Shown here: positions 6,561 through 15,410 of the stretch, piece after piece
Numbering within the stretch: the stretch's first letter is position 1
Layout of the letters: each line of letters starts with the position of its first letter
Source: Clostridia bacterium
GTDB lineage: Bacteria; Bacillota; Clostridia; Christensenellales; SZUA-584
Direction of reading: 5' to 3'
Assembly: GCA_003249555.1 (NCBI GenBank)
Contig: QKIQ01000093.1
Location: forward strand, 1-41,987
Length of the DNA: 41,987 bases
Translations under genes and position numbers: made by a program
Notes under the pieces: generated by a model
The model's database searches: none
What the model saw: only the letters and a program-made list of their open reading frames with translations
What the model was told of the DNA's origin: nothing

Positions 6561-6968
6561 ATGAAAGTTTTGCTTATTATCTCTCAGTATAGATGGTCTC
6601 GTCACATGTTCATAGTTGAGTCAAAAAGTGATGATCAGGAATATCTCAAAGTGTCACAGAAGCTTATCGAAGAGCTCGAGGACTATAAAAGGATATCCAT
6701 TAACAGGGGTGACTATAATTACGGTGATATGCAAGAGCCGTTCTTCGGTGGAATGAAGCGCCGACACAACGTGAACGACTCTGGTGACATTTACTTTATA
6801 CCCTGTATCTCAATAACGCATGCATTAAAAGAAATTAAAGAATATTGGGATACGTCAAGACGTGAATCTCGTGGATATAAAAAGCGCGAGCTGGAAAAAT
6901 CCGTCGACGATCATCACAATGTTGCAATTATCAGAGACATTGTATCACGACATTTTAATATTCTTTGA
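6561..6968 (+). CDS. Hypothetical protein, 135 residues
   Basis: Not recognised. ATG 6561 follows GGAGG at 6551-6555; the frame extends upstream through the terminator, but those starts are not used in this reading. Start (MKVLLIISQY) and middle (DIYFIPCISITHALKEI) look like alternating strands and helices of a compact soluble protein; the C-terminus is charged. It has less Ala and Gly than its neighbours and lacks the CGGCGG motif common around it. Confidence 0.65.
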   Translation: MKVLLIISQYRWSRHMFIVESKSDDQEYLKVSQKLIEELEDYKRISINRGDYNYGDMQEPFFGGMKRRHNVNDSGDIYFIPCISITHALKEIKEYWDTSRRESRGYKKRELEKSVDDHHNVAIIRDIVSRHFNIL

Positions 6969-7093
6969 AGCCCCACAAGCCCCGCCGTGAGACGCGGCGG
7001 CGGGATTTTGGCTGGGTATGTAGGCTGACACGGTAAAAACGCCGTAAATTGCCCATCCACGTACTAGGACGTGTAAAAAGCAAGGAGGAAACC

Positions 7094-7357
7094 ATGGCAA
7101 AAATACGCAAGAGCATGTCATTTGATGAGGAAACGCTTTTAAAGCTCGAAGAGCTTGCGCTCGTCCGCCATGATACATCACCGTCTGCGCTGACAAATAC
7201 GGCAACGGCAGCTATACATGCCTTACACTCAAAGCTTTCTGCACAAACCAAGAATGAAATCAAAGAGCAGGGAAAGCGGCCTAAGTTTTATGCCATGGTC
7301 CTTGAACTTTATAAATGGATGAAGGAGTGCAAGAAAAACGGAGGGCAGCCGGAATGA
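7094..7357 (+). CDS. Small helical protein, possible ribbon-helix-helix
   Basis: 87 residues. The N-terminus KIRKSMSFDEETLLKLEELA resembles the strand-helix start of ribbon-helix-helix DNA-binding proteins; the rest is helical and basic. AAGGAGGAA precedes ATG 7094. The stop overlaps the next ATG (ATGA), so the two are coupled. The DNA-binding assignment is a guess from the pattern. Confidence 0.6.
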   Translation: MAKIRKSMSFDEETLLKLEELALVRHDTSPSALTNTATAAIHALHSKLSAQTKNEIKEQGKRPKFYAMVLELYKWMKECKKNGGQPE

Positions 7358-7476
7358 ATATACTCAGAGTCATTCTCTTTCCGGCGGTGGTGATCTGCCG
7401 ACAGATCGAGATCGGGAAGTACAGCAAGGCAATGCGCAAAGCACACCGGCGGCCTAAAGCCGTCCGTTACAGATAA
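7354..7476 (+). CDS. Small basic peptide, 40 residues
   Basis: Not recognised. It starts at the ATGA overlap with the previous gene and ends 10 nt before the next. The N-terminus is hydrophobic (ILRVILFPAVVIC) and the C-terminus strongly basic (RKAHRRPKAVRYR). The overlap and the following AAGGAGG support a real coupled gene. Confidence 0.45.
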   Translation: MNILRVILFPAVVICRQIEIGKYSKAMRKAHRRPKAVRYR

Positions 7477-7486
7477 GGAGGGTGTC

Positions 7487-7819
7487 ATGTTTTTACCAAA
7501 CTTCGCAGACGTTGAAAAAAACCCAAGCATGCATGATATGTATCACCAGCAATGGCTCTGGTTGCTCGATCATTACGGTAAAGAAGTCAACGGAAAGCTT
7601 GTTATTAATCCGGAAGATGTGATTGATCACTTTAACCATTCTGTCATTAAGACGGAAGCAGGAAACAAACATAAGTTCACAGGTGATCTCAAGCCAGAGA
7701 TTGATGATGTTGGAGCCTTGGGTGTCGGGATGATCTGTGCCGGCGGATATGAGCACGGCGGCGGCAAAGCTGAGCTGTTCGGAGATCGCGGCATCTACGT
7801 GATGGTGATCAAGTCGTAA
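7487..7819 (+). CDS. Hypothetical protein, 110 residues
   Basis: Not recognised. AAGGAGG precedes ATG 7487. It contains WLWLLDHYGKEV near the N-terminus and a Gly-rich C-terminal half (GALGVGMICAGGYEHGGGKA). It is soluble with no membrane segment. The following 99 nt have no gene; they hold a 6-bp CCCCGG/CCGGGG stem close to the RecU ribosome binding site. Confidence 0.6.
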   Translation: MFLPNFADVEKNPSMHDMYHQQWLWLLDHYGKEVNGKLVINPEDVIDHFNHSVIKTEAGNKHKFTGDLKPEIDDVGALGVGMICAGGYEHGGGKAELFGDRGIYVMVIKS

Positions 7820-7918
7820 GTATACCTTGTGGCATCATACCACTTTGTATAGATAGCAGTAGTAGAGCCGGACAAGCCCCGGGCGGCTACAAAAGAAACC
7901 GGGGCAGGGGGTGACTTT

Positions 7919-8554
7919 ATGGCAGGATATACGCAGCGCGGGGGAGCGTTTAAAGGCGCATTCTTAGAGAATGTCGTAAACAGAGCGAACGAAGGATACC
8001 TGTTTCGCGGTATTGCTAAGGTAGATAAAACAGAGACAAAAGTCTCGGTAAGGCGCAAGTACAATACAGAAACACATAAAAGTGAGATCGTCGGCGCAGA
8101 GTTCCGCGGAGGCCCTAAAGTAGATTTTAACGGAATTTTACGCGGCGGCCAAGCAATCGGCTTTGATACAAAAGAAACAGCGGATACGTTAGGATTACCA
8201 CTCAAAGAGATCCGCGATAATCAGATCATGTACTTCCGCTTAGCAGTTCCTTTTGGTGAGACTTGTTTTCTCGTTGTCTATTCATCTGCGCATGACAGGT
8301 TTTACCGGATCCATGCAAACAAAGTTCTCATGTATTGGGATCGATGGCAGGCCAACAAAAGAAAACACGGTTACAATCTCATACCTTATAAAGACGAAGA
8401 TATGGCCGAGATCAAACCTCAATACGGCCTTACCCTCGATTATCTTGCAGGGTTATACAATAACGCCGATGTCTTGGCAGGCTCAAAACTATCGCAATAC
8501 TTGGACGAGCGAGCGGTATATGCCTTTATCAATCGCGGAAAGGGAAGGAGGTGA
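7919..8554 (+). CDS. recU: RecU-family Holliday junction resolvase
   Basis: 211 residues. The N-terminal part has QRGGAFKGAFLENVVNRANE, then FRGIAKVDK, matching the RecU start. The nuclease core reads VDFNGILRGGQAIGFDTKET, giving the D...E/DxK acidic site, followed by a Q that in RecU binds the junction (IRDNQIMYF). RecU resolves four-way junctions during recombination and DNA repair; in phages it probably clears branched DNA before packaging. GGGGGTGA precedes ATG 7919. It starts the cluster that leads into two methyltransferases. Confidence 0.87.
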   Translation: MAGYTQRGGAFKGAFLENVVNRANEGYLFRGIAKVDKTETKVSVRRKYNTETHKSEIVGAEFRGGPKVDFNGILRGGQAIGFDTKETADTLGLPLKEIRDNQIMYFRLAVPFGETCFLVVYSSAHDRFYRIHANKVLMYWDRWQANKRKHGYNLIPYKDEDMAEIKPQYGLTLDYLAGLYNNADVLAGSKLSQYLDERAVYAFINRGKGRR

Positions 8555-8558
8555 GAAG

Positions 8559-9575
8559 ATGCCCGAAGGAAAGATGACGCTCGGCAATCATTATGAGTAT
8601 TCGGCCATCTATAACGACTTTGGCCATAACCCGAATACGCAGAAATTTTTCAAACAGATGGACTTTCTGACACCTAACCTGCTGCGAGCTCTTCGCCCCG
8701 GCCGGGTGATGTGCATTCATGTAAAGGATCGTGTGTTGTTCGGGAATGCAACCGGCACAGGCATGCCAACAATCGAACCTTTCCACGCACTATGCATACA
8801 GCATTATATGAATCACGGATTTCAATACTTCGGCATGATCACCGTCGTGACAGATGTGGTGAGAGAAAACAACCAGACATATCGCCTTGGATGGTCAGAG
8901 CAGTGCAAGGACGGCACCAAGATGGGCGTAGGCTGCCCTGAGTATATTCTGCTTTTCAGGAAACTGCCAAGCGACACCAGCAAGGCCTATGCGGATGTCC
9001 CTGTGACGAAAAGCAAAGATGAGTACACCCGGGCACAGTGGCAGATTGATGCGCATGCATTCTGGCCATCGTCAGGAGCGCGGCGGCTGACAAAAGACGA
9101 GCTGTCCGCTATGCCTGTAAATAGGCTTCAAGCGGCTTATCGCAAATACAGCCGCGAAACCATCTACAACTATAACGAGCATGTGGAGCTTGCAAAGAAG
9201 CTCGATGAAAAAGGTAAGCTTCCCGCGTCGTTTATGGTGGTCGCGCCGGGCAGCTGGTCAGATGAAGTGTGGGACGACATCAACCGCATGAAGACATTAA
9301 ACACATCACAGAGCAGAAAGCGCCAGCAGATGCACGTTTGTCCGTTGCAGATCGATATCGTGGAACGGCTCATCAATCGGTATACAAACGCTGGCGATGT
9401 GGTATATGACCCGTTCGGCGGTCTCATGACGGTGCCTGAATGTGCTGTGAGGATGGGGCGGTACGGGATAGGCTGCGAGCTTAATGCTGGTTATTTCAGA
9501 GACGGTGTTGGGTACCTAAAGGCGGCGGAGCTGAAGGTGGATATGCCGACATTGCTTGATTTTTTGGAGGCTTAA
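8559..9575 (+). CDS. N4/N6-type DNA methyltransferase lacking its N-terminal catalytic motif
   Basis: 338 residues. The C-terminal block VYDPFGGLMTVPECAVRMGRYGIGCEL (about residues 282-308) is the FxGxG/DPFxG SAM-binding motif of beta-class N4-cytosine or N6-adenine methyltransferases. The N-terminal part (NHYEYSAIYNDFGHN) matches the stretch that in relatives directly follows the catalytic S/D-P-P-Y/F motif IV; here MPEGKMTLG replaces it, and upstream in-frame sequence is RecU-coding. The start at ATG 8559 has a perfect AAGGAGGTGA. In other phages this domain is often fused to a helicase, so this may be a cut-down remnant or a domain with another use. Confidence 0.8.
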   Translation: MPEGKMTLGNHYEYSAIYNDFGHNPNTQKFFKQMDFLTPNLLRALRPGRVMCIHVKDRVLFGNATGTGMPTIEPFHALCIQHYMNHGFQYFGMITVVTDVVRENNQTYRLGWSEQCKDGTKMGVGCPEYILLFRKLPSDTSKAYADVPVTKSKDEYTRAQWQIDAHAFWPSSGARRLTKDELSAMPVNRLQAAYRKYSRETIYNYNEHVELAKKLDEKGKLPASFMVVAPGSWSDEVWDDINRMKTLNTSQSRKRQQMHVCPLQIDIVERLINRYTNAGDVVYDPFGGLMTVPECAVRMGRYGIGCELNAGYFRDGVGYLKAAELKVDMPTLLDFLEA

Positions 9576-9578
9576 CAC

Positions 9579-11327
9579 ATGGGTTATATTCATGAATTGG
9601 TTATCGACAATTTTGCAGGTGGCGGCGGCGCCAGCGAAGGAATTGAACAGGCTATCGGCCGCGCGGTGGATGTTGCGATAAATCACGATCCGATGGCTAT
9701 TGCCATGCACATGGTCAACCATCCGCAGACAAAGCATTACTGCGAGGACGTATTTTTGGTTGATCCGAGAGAAGTGGCGGCGGGACGGCCTGTCGGGTTG
9801 GTGTGGCTTTCACCTGATTGCAAGCATTTCAGCAAAGCCAAAGGCGGAAAGCCTGTCGAGAAGAAAATACGCGGGCTTGCGTGGGTTGGCGTACGCTGGG
9901 CAGCCACAGTAAAGCCTCGCGTGATTATGCTTGAAAACGTCGAAGAGTTCAAAACATGGGGCCCTTTACTTGAAAACGGTAAGCCGGATCCTAAGCAAAA
10001 AGGCCGCACATTTAATGCTTTTGTGAATGCGCTAAAAAGATATGGATACAAGGTTGAAACGCGCGAGCTTCGGGCATGTGATTATGGTGCGCCGACAACG
10101 CGCAAACGCCTGTTTTTAATCGCGCGGCGGGACGGTCGCCCTATTGTATGGCCTGAACCTACTCACGGCGATCCAAACAGCGAAGCGGTTAAAAAAGGAA
10201 AGCTTAAGCCATGGCGGACAGCGGCAGAGATAATCGATTGGTCTATTCCGTGTCCGTCAATATTCGAGCGTAAACGTCCACTGGCTGAAAACACCCTGCG
10301 GCGGATCGCGCGCGGCATTCAAAAATTTGTTATCAATAATCCTGAGCCTTTCATAGTACAGGTTAACCATAATGGTGATGGATTCAGAGGACAAGATGTA
10401 AAAGAACCATTACAAACCGTAACAGCTAAAAATGGATATGGTGTCGTCACTCCTTATATCACAAAGTTTCAGCAAAACAGTATTGGGCAGGTGCCCGGGA
10501 AACCTATTGATACCGTCATGGCTGGAGCGACGCGCTTTGGCTTGGTGACGCCGACAGTTATGGCTATAGGACAAACGGGCGGCGGAGATCGGACGGCGGC
10601 GGCAGACGAACCGCTGCGTACAGTTGTCTCAAAGGCGGAACATTGCCTGGTAGCGCCTACGCTGATTCAATATCATACCGAACAGGCAAAATGTGAACAT
10701 CGCGGTCAAAGTCTTGAAGAGTCCATCATGACCGTTGACGCCGCGCCAAGATATGGTCTTGTTGCCGCTTTTATAAGCAAATATTACGACGGTACATATA
10801 AAGGCGCAGGAAGCGCGGCGGATGATCCTCTGCATACCGTGACAGCTCATGATCATAACGCACTTGTTACATCTCACATCCTTAAAATGAAGGGTACGAA
10901 CATTGGGCAGCCTGATAAACAGCCGCTTCAAACAATCACTGCCGGCGGCTTACACTTCGGTGAAGTTCGCGCATTTCTTATGAAGTATTACGGCACTGGT
11001 GAAGGACAAGCTGCTTCTGATCCACTCGGTACTGTGACAACAAAAGACCGTTTTGGTCTTGTCACTATTCACGGTGAAGAATATATGATCTCCGATATAG
11101 GTATGCGCATGCTTGAACCGCGAGAGTTATTTAATGCACAGGGCTTTCCTTTGTCGTATGTGATTGATAAAGATATTGATGGAAACCAGATATCGAAAGC
11201 ATCTCAGGTGGCTCGTTGTGGCAATGCGGTACCGCCTCCTTTTGCGAAAGCGCTGGTTATGGCAAACCTTCCAGAACTATGTGTGGGCGGACAGGTGACA
11301 TTTGATCTGAGCGAGGGGCGACACTAA
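9579..11327 (+). CDS. C5-cytosine DNA methyltransferase with internal repeats (Dcm-like)
   Basis: 582 residues. Motif I FAGGGGASEG (about residues 12-21), motif IV SPDCKHFSKAKGG with catalytic Cys about 81 (PDC in place of PCQ), motif VI ENV about 119-121, motif VIII TTRKRLFLIARR about 175-185, and motif X CGNAVPPPFAKAL near the C-terminus are all present, so it should be active. Between VIII and IX, where the target-recognition domain sits, lie about seven repeats of the pattern PLxTVTAx(4)GLVT (10,407-11,072). It is large for the family because of these repeats. It follows the other methyltransferase by 3 nt, with no restriction enzyme nearby, so it is an orphan methylase. Confidence 0.92.
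   Translation: MGYIHELVIDNFAGGGGASEGIEQAIGRAVDVAINHDPMAIAMHMVNHPQTKHYCEDVFLVDPREVAAGRPVGLVWLSPDCKHFSKAKGGKPVEKKIRGLAWVGVRWAATVKPRVIMLENVEEFKTWGPLLENGKPDPKQKGRTFNAFVNALKRYGYKVETRELRACDYGAPTTRKRLFLIARRDGRPIVWPEPTHGDPNSEAVKKGKLKPWRTAAEIIDWSIPCPSIFERKRPLAENTLRRIARGIQKFVINNPEPFIVQVNHNGDGFRGQDVKEPLQTVTAKNGYGVVTPYITKFQQNSIGQVPGKPIDTVMAGATRFGLVTPTVMAIGQTGGGDRTAAADEPLRTVVSKAEHCLVAPTLIQYHTEQAKCEHRGQSLEESIMTVDAAPRYGLVAAFISKYYDGTYKGAGSAADDPLHTVTAHDHNALVTSHILKMKGTNIGQPDKQPLQTITAGGLHFGEVRAFLMKYYGTGEGQAASDPLGTVTTKDRFGLVTIHGEEYMISDIGMRMLEPRELFNAQGFPLSYVIDKDIDGNQISKASQVARCGNAVPPPFAKALVMANLPELCVGGQVTFDLSEGRH
10407..11072 (+). repeat. Seven degenerate protein-level repeats in the Dcm target-recognition region
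   Basis: Each unit starts P-(L/I)-x-T-V-T and ends G-L-V-T or similar: PLQTVTAK, PIDTVMAG, PLRTVVSK, SIMTVDAA, PLHTVTAH, PLQTITAG, PLGTVTTK, spaced about 30-38 residues. The repeats are clear in protein but diverged in DNA. Confidence 0.75.
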
Positions 11328-12607
11328 TGTATATCAGCTATAAAGATTTAATCAAAGAACAGCAGAAAAACCTTGACTATAAGATTGATACTGCCGTCAA
11401 AGCTATTGCGTCAGGTTTTAGCGCATCTAAGCATAGCGCTGCGATAGCTTTTAGCGGGGGAAAAGACAGTACTGTGCTGTGGGATATTATACGGCGTTTC
11501 TTTCCTGAGGCGGCGGCCAAGGTATATATCATTTTTGGAAATACGGGCGTTGAGTACCCGGAAAGTTTAGTCTTTGCCCGTCAGATCGGACACAAATGGG
11601 GCGGCGGCAATTTTTATGAAGCGACACCTCTTAAGACTGAATGCGCAGGATTTAAATATGCTGCACAGCAAGAGATATTACAATATTACATCGACAATAG
11701 CCGTGTCAGCGACCTGCTGAAAGATGATGGCAAACTTAAGAGCACAGCCACACTGGAAGCCGCTTGCCCGGTACACCTGATGGACAAGTTTCAGCGTGAA
11801 CACCTTATCTGGCACGAAGGTCAGAGAAAGAATTACTGGTGGTGTGTCGATCAGTACGGATGGCCGCTTCTTGGCAAGGCTTTTTCAAAGCTTAAGGCGC
11901 ATCGTATCAATATCGACTGTTTTCTCAAGTTTTCAAAAAGCGAGAGTGAAGATCCGAAGCTGCACGCATACTATGACATTCTACGCGAAGTGAAGATATC
12001 ACAGGCCTGCTGTGACACACTCAAGAAAGAGCCAAGCGAGAAGCTTCAGGCAGAGCTTCACGTTGATGTGATATTTAAGGGGCTTATGGCCGCGGAATCA
12101 CGCTCACGCCAAACAAACTTTATATCCCGTGGATATCTGTTTGAATCATCAAGACCACATCTTGGCGGCGATTCATTTTATCATTGCAATCCATTATCAA
12201 TATGGACGGATGATGATATTTGGGAATACATCAATCGCTATCACGTTCCATATTCGCCCCTTTATGACATGGGGTGGACGGATGATGAAGGTGTATTCCA
12301 TAAGATTCAGCGCAACGGTTGTATGGGCTGCGGGACTGATCTTCTTTATCCTAACAACCACATGGCCATGCTGAGGCGTACGCATCCAAAGTGGTGGGAG
12401 CTGTTTATGCGTAAAGGGATGGCGGCGGAGCTCAATAAGCTGCGCATTGCAAAAAGCAACGGTCAGTTGTCACTTTTTGATCTTTTGGAAATAAACAGGC
12501 TGATCGATGAGCAGCCATGTATCTTTGACCGCATTGATAAGCTTGTGATGTTTGATAATACAGTAAACCCGGACGATATGCTTGAATACGATCCGGATGT
12601 AGCGTGA
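11327..12607 (+). CDS. PAPS-reductase-family PP-loop protein
   Basis: 426 residues. The PP-loop SGGKDST at about residues 43-49 binds the phosphates of ATP or PAPS; FGNTGVEYPESL follows as in PAPS/APS reductases and DndC-like proteins. Near the C-terminus, NGCMGCGTDLLYP is a conserved Cys cluster of the phage branch, and a TDDDIWEYI helix matches the family. Such proteins activate or reduce sulfate, or adenylate a substrate in tRNA or DNA thiolation. The ATG overlaps the Dcm stop (TAATG), so the two are made together; a role in DNA modification or sulfur supply is inference. Confidence 0.85.
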   Translation: MYISYKDLIKEQQKNLDYKIDTAVKAIASGFSASKHSAAIAFSGGKDSTVLWDIIRRFFPEAAAKVYIIFGNTGVEYPESLVFARQIGHKWGGGNFYEATPLKTECAGFKYAAQQEILQYYIDNSRVSDLLKDDGKLKSTATLEAACPVHLMDKFQREHLIWHEGQRKNYWWCVDQYGWPLLGKAFSKLKAHRINIDCFLKFSKSESEDPKLHAYYDILREVKISQACCDTLKKEPSEKLQAELHVDVIFKGLMAAESRSRQTNFISRGYLFESSRPHLGGDSFYHCNPLSIWTDDDIWEYINRYHVPYSPLYDMGWTDDEGVFHKIQRNGCMGCGTDLLYPNNHMAMLRRTHPKWWELFMRKGMAAELNKLRIAKSNGQLSLFDLLEINRLIDEQPCIFDRIDKLVMFDNTVNPDDMLEYDPDVA

Positions 12608-12614
12608 GGTCTAT

Positions 12615-13523
12615 ATGAGCGATAATAACAGCACCAAAAAAGGCACAATTATATATAACGATCTGCTTGATAAATGCAAACGCATGGACGACGCACAGTT
12701 CGGCCGTACCATGCGCCTTATACTACAATATGCCGAAGAACAGCAGCTTCCAAACTTAGATGATGAAGATCCGTTCATCGCCACGATCTTTGAGTTTGTG
12801 CGGCCGTCTATAGATAGTGATAGGGCTAAATGGGAGGCTCGCCGTGAAGTCAATCGTAAGAACGGTAAGAAAGGCGGGCGACCTAAAGCGACAGAAACCG
12901 AAACAAACCCACAAGAAACCCACGAAAACCCATCGCATAAAAATGAAAGCGAAATAAACCCAAAAGAACCCGATAACGGTTATCGGATAACGGATATCGG
13001 AGAACGGAAAGAAGATAGAGATATTCCGCCTGCCGGCGGTGAGCCTTGCGGCTCGCATCAATCCATTTTCGATCACTATCTGGAACTTGGACTCATAAAA
13101 CACAAGGCTCTCACTCCCGAGATGAAAAACTCGATCGATAAAGCGCGGCGGCGCGGCAAATACTCGTGGGACGATCTCAAGAAACTGCTTGATCGGCATG
13201 CGTATGTCGTGAAACTGACAGCAGGAAATGGCGATTTTGCAGTCAAACCGCGTGGCATCAATGAGTTCTTTGGACAGGGGATTCACGGTGGCACGGCGCT
13301 GATCTGCTCAGAATATGCCGATGAGGGGGCAAAGTGGCAAATGTACAAAGACGGTAACCCTCACAAACCGCGGAGCGATACACCGAAGCGCGAGTCGTTT
13401 GAGAGACCTGTGAACAGCGGCGGCGTTACGCATTACGTAGATCCGTTCGCTGACGAATACAGCCATCTAGCGGAAGATCTATTTGCAGATGAAAAAACGG
13501 CGGCGGGAGGGAGCAGCCCATGA
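12615..13523 (+). CDS. DUF6291-type phage replication (replisome organiser-like) protein
   Basis: 302 residues. The N-terminal domain (about 1-90: YNDLLDKCKRMDDAQFGRTM, then NRKNGKKGGRPK) is the DUF6291 pattern often found in phage replication genes. A low-complexity Asn/Glu/Lys linker (about 95-140) follows, then a C-terminal domain with KARRRGKYSWDDLKKLLDRH and GINEFFGQ, as in phage replisome organiser C-termini. It probably binds DNA to start phage replication, but no helicase or loader gene was recognised next to it, so the host may supply one. GAGGTC precedes ATG 12,615. Confidence 0.75.
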   Translation: MSDNNSTKKGTIIYNDLLDKCKRMDDAQFGRTMRLILQYAEEQQLPNLDDEDPFIATIFEFVRPSIDSDRAKWEARREVNRKNGKKGGRPKATETETNPQETHENPSHKNESEINPKEPDNGYRITDIGERKEDRDIPPAGGEPCGSHQSIFDHYLELGLIKHKALTPEMKNSIDKARRRGKYSWDDLKKLLDRHAYVVKLTAGNGDFAVKPRGINEFFGQGIHGGTALICSEYADEGAKWQMYKDGNPHKPRSDTPKRESFERPVNSGGVTHYVDPFADEYSHLAEDLFADEKTAAGGSSP

Positions 13524-13903
13524 GCACAGCGAAAAAACCGTCCAAGGACGACAGCTGCCATATCCCAGACGGACAGTCACTCTATGCGCGTCGGCAGAAG
13601 TGTATCCGCAACATGTACGTGGCAATTAATAAATCGGCCGAAGCCGGAAAGCGCCGGGCAAAGCTCCAGATGGATTACCGCATAGAACTTGCCCGAAAAA
13701 CGGCAAAGCTTCGGGATGCTGGCACGGCGGCGGCTCTTGTCACAGTAATGGCAAAAGGTGATCCGGATGTCGCAAAGCTTGAGTACGACATGGAGGTGGC
13801 GACGGTGGAGGAAGAGCAGTACAGCGAACGCATTAATGCATACAAGGCTGATGCGAATCTCACTGAGGCGCTGATCCAGCGCGAGTGGGGGAAATCGAAA
13901 TGA
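13520..13903 (+). CDS. Hypothetical protein, helical, 127 residues
   Basis: Not recognised. It overlaps the stop of the replication gene (ATGA) and should be coupled. The sequence is rich in Lys, Arg, Ala and Glu and looks mostly helical, with probable coiled coil (EAGKRRAKLQMDYRIELARK, then EEEQYSERINAYK). It could be a partner of the replication protein, by position only. Confidence 0.6.
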   Translation: MSTAKKPSKDDSCHIPDGQSLYARRQKCIRNMYVAINKSAEAGKRRAKLQMDYRIELARKTAKLRDAGTAAALVTVMAKGDPDVAKLEYDMEVATVEEEQYSERINAYKADANLTEALIQREWGKSK

Positions 13904-13913
13904 GGAGGAACCT

Positions 13914-14870
13914 ATGAATAAAACTAAGATCGACTGGTGTGATATGACATGGAATCCGGTTACAGGCTGCCTGCATGGGTGTGAATACTGCTATGCAAAA
14001 GGTATCATAAACAGATTTAAGCCTGCTGACTGCTATTGCAATAATTGTGTTAATGGACCGTGCTGCACTTCGGAAGATTATAAAAAATGCGGTCTTTATG
14101 CTCCATATGAAAAAATCCACAAGTTAGAGCAAAAGCAGTATTTTTTTAATCCGAAAAGGTATATAGCATATCCATTTGGATACGAGCCTACATTCCACAA
14201 ATATCGCTTGGACGAACCTCGGTATGTTAAACAGTCACAAAAGATATTCGTCGTTGACATGGGTGATCTGTTCGGTGAATGGGTACCGGATGAATGGATA
14301 AAAGAAGTCTTCAAGGCCTGCGCGGCGGCGCCATGGCATAAATATTTGTTTCTCACGAAGAACCCGGGACGATACGGGAAAATCAACGGATGGGATCACC
14401 GCTATGATTATGGTTTTGCAACCGAAAACATGTGGCTTGGAATGACCATAACAGGAAAAGACGATATCCAAAAACTAAGACAATTGCCTTATGGCCATGC
14501 GAACACATTCGTATCAATCGAGCCACTGTCGGCAGAGATAAATCTGGAGCCGTTCTTTCCGAAACCGACAACACGATGGAAATGCTCGTTTTGTGGACAT
14601 TATTCGTCGGGTTATTCACTGCACTGCGGCGGATGCGGGAAAGAAGGCGGATATAGCGGCAGTTTCAGGAAGCAGCCAATCAACTGGGTTATTATCGGCG
14701 GCGAGACGGGAAATCGCAAAGATAAGATCGTGCCGCGGCGGGAATGGATAGAGTGCATTGTCGATGATTGCCGGGCGGCGGGTGTACCCATATTCATGAA
14801 ACACAATCTGGCGGCGGCTTGGGGCGATGATCTGATACAGGAATGGCCGGACGGTTTGAAAGGAGGATGA
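13914..14870 (+). CDS. Phage Gp37/Gp68 family protein (DUF5131), radical-SAM-like Cys cluster
   Basis: 318 residues. The start IDWCDMTWNPVTGCLHGCEYCYA is the signature of the Gp37/Gp68 (DUF5131) family, with C19-x3-C23-x2-C26 as in radical SAM enzymes. Two additional Cys-rich patches (CNNC/CCTS near residue 45 and CSFC/CGGC near residue 225) could hold zinc. VIIGGETG and FMKHNL near the end are also family features. Members are common in phages and their reaction is unknown; by analogy an Fe-S radical enzyme acting on nucleic acid or a small molecule. GAGGA precedes ATG 13,914. Confidence 0.85.
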   Translation: MNKTKIDWCDMTWNPVTGCLHGCEYCYAKGIINRFKPADCYCNNCVNGPCCTSEDYKKCGLYAPYEKIHKLEQKQYFFNPKRYIAYPFGYEPTFHKYRLDEPRYVKQSQKIFVVDMGDLFGEWVPDEWIKEVFKACAAAPWHKYLFLTKNPGRYGKINGWDHRYDYGFATENMWLGMTITGKDDIQKLRQLPYGHANTFVSIEPLSAEINLEPFFPKPTTRWKCSFCGHYSSGYSLHCGGCGKEGGYSGSFRKQPINWVIIGGETGNRKDKIVPRREWIECIVDDCRAAGVPIFMKHNLAAAWGDDLIQEWPDGLKGG

Positions 14871-14873
14871 TCC

Positions 14874-15410
14874 ATGCTGACACTTATCAAAAGATCGCAG
14901 CTCGAAGGCTGCCTGACCGATGGTGATAACGTGATCTGCCATGTGAGCGCAGAGGTGCCGGATTATGAGTTCACAGCACTGAGTGAAATCATAAAAAAGT
15001 ATAACGAGCTTATATCTGAACCGGCGGCGGGACACAGCGGAATGCTCAAAATTAAGCCTGGGACGTACAGCGAGTTTCAACTGCTTGAAAACGAGCGGCA
15101 CTTGATCACGTTTAAGGACAAAGGCATCGCGGAATATAAGCGATTCAAAAAGCTTGTCGACTGGCATAACTACGTATCCCGCGAAACAGAGCAGGGCCGA
15201 ATGGTGCCTATGCCGGCGGCGGTGAGTGACACGGTTCGGCGTACCGGCTTCGGCAGCAACATGACAGTGCTCGCTCATGGTCTGCTTGTTGAAATCGACG
15301 GCAAGCCGCAATGGATCAGTGCGGCGGATTACAAGACGCTGGTAGTCGAATGTGATAAGCAGGAAGAGTTAGCACGGATGAATAGATTGTTTGGAGGTAC
15401 AAAGTTATGA
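14874..15410 (+). CDS. Hypothetical protein, 178 residues
   Basis: Not recognised. It follows the Gp37/Gp68 gene by 3 nt with AAAGGAGGAT before the ATG. It shows alternating strands and helices (DYEFTALSEIIKKYNELI, then LIEFKD-like YKRFKKLVDW) and ends in a coupled overlap with the next gene (TTATGA). The operon position suggests a partner of neighbouring genes. Confidence 0.65.
   Translation: MLTLIKRSQLEGCLTDGDNVICHVSAEVPDYEFTALSEIIKKYNELISEPAAGHSGMLKIKPGTYSEFQLLENERHLITFKDKGIAEYKRFKKLVDWHNYVSRETEQGRMVPMPAAVSDTVRRTGFGSNMTVLAHGLLVEIDGKPQWISAADYKTLVVECDKQEELARMNRLFGGTKL

Noticed and set aside
8253-8558. N-terminal extension of the methyltransferase upstream of 8559
   Set aside because: This is RecU coding sequence read in another frame and does not contain the missing motif IV; the strong ribosome binding site is at 8559.
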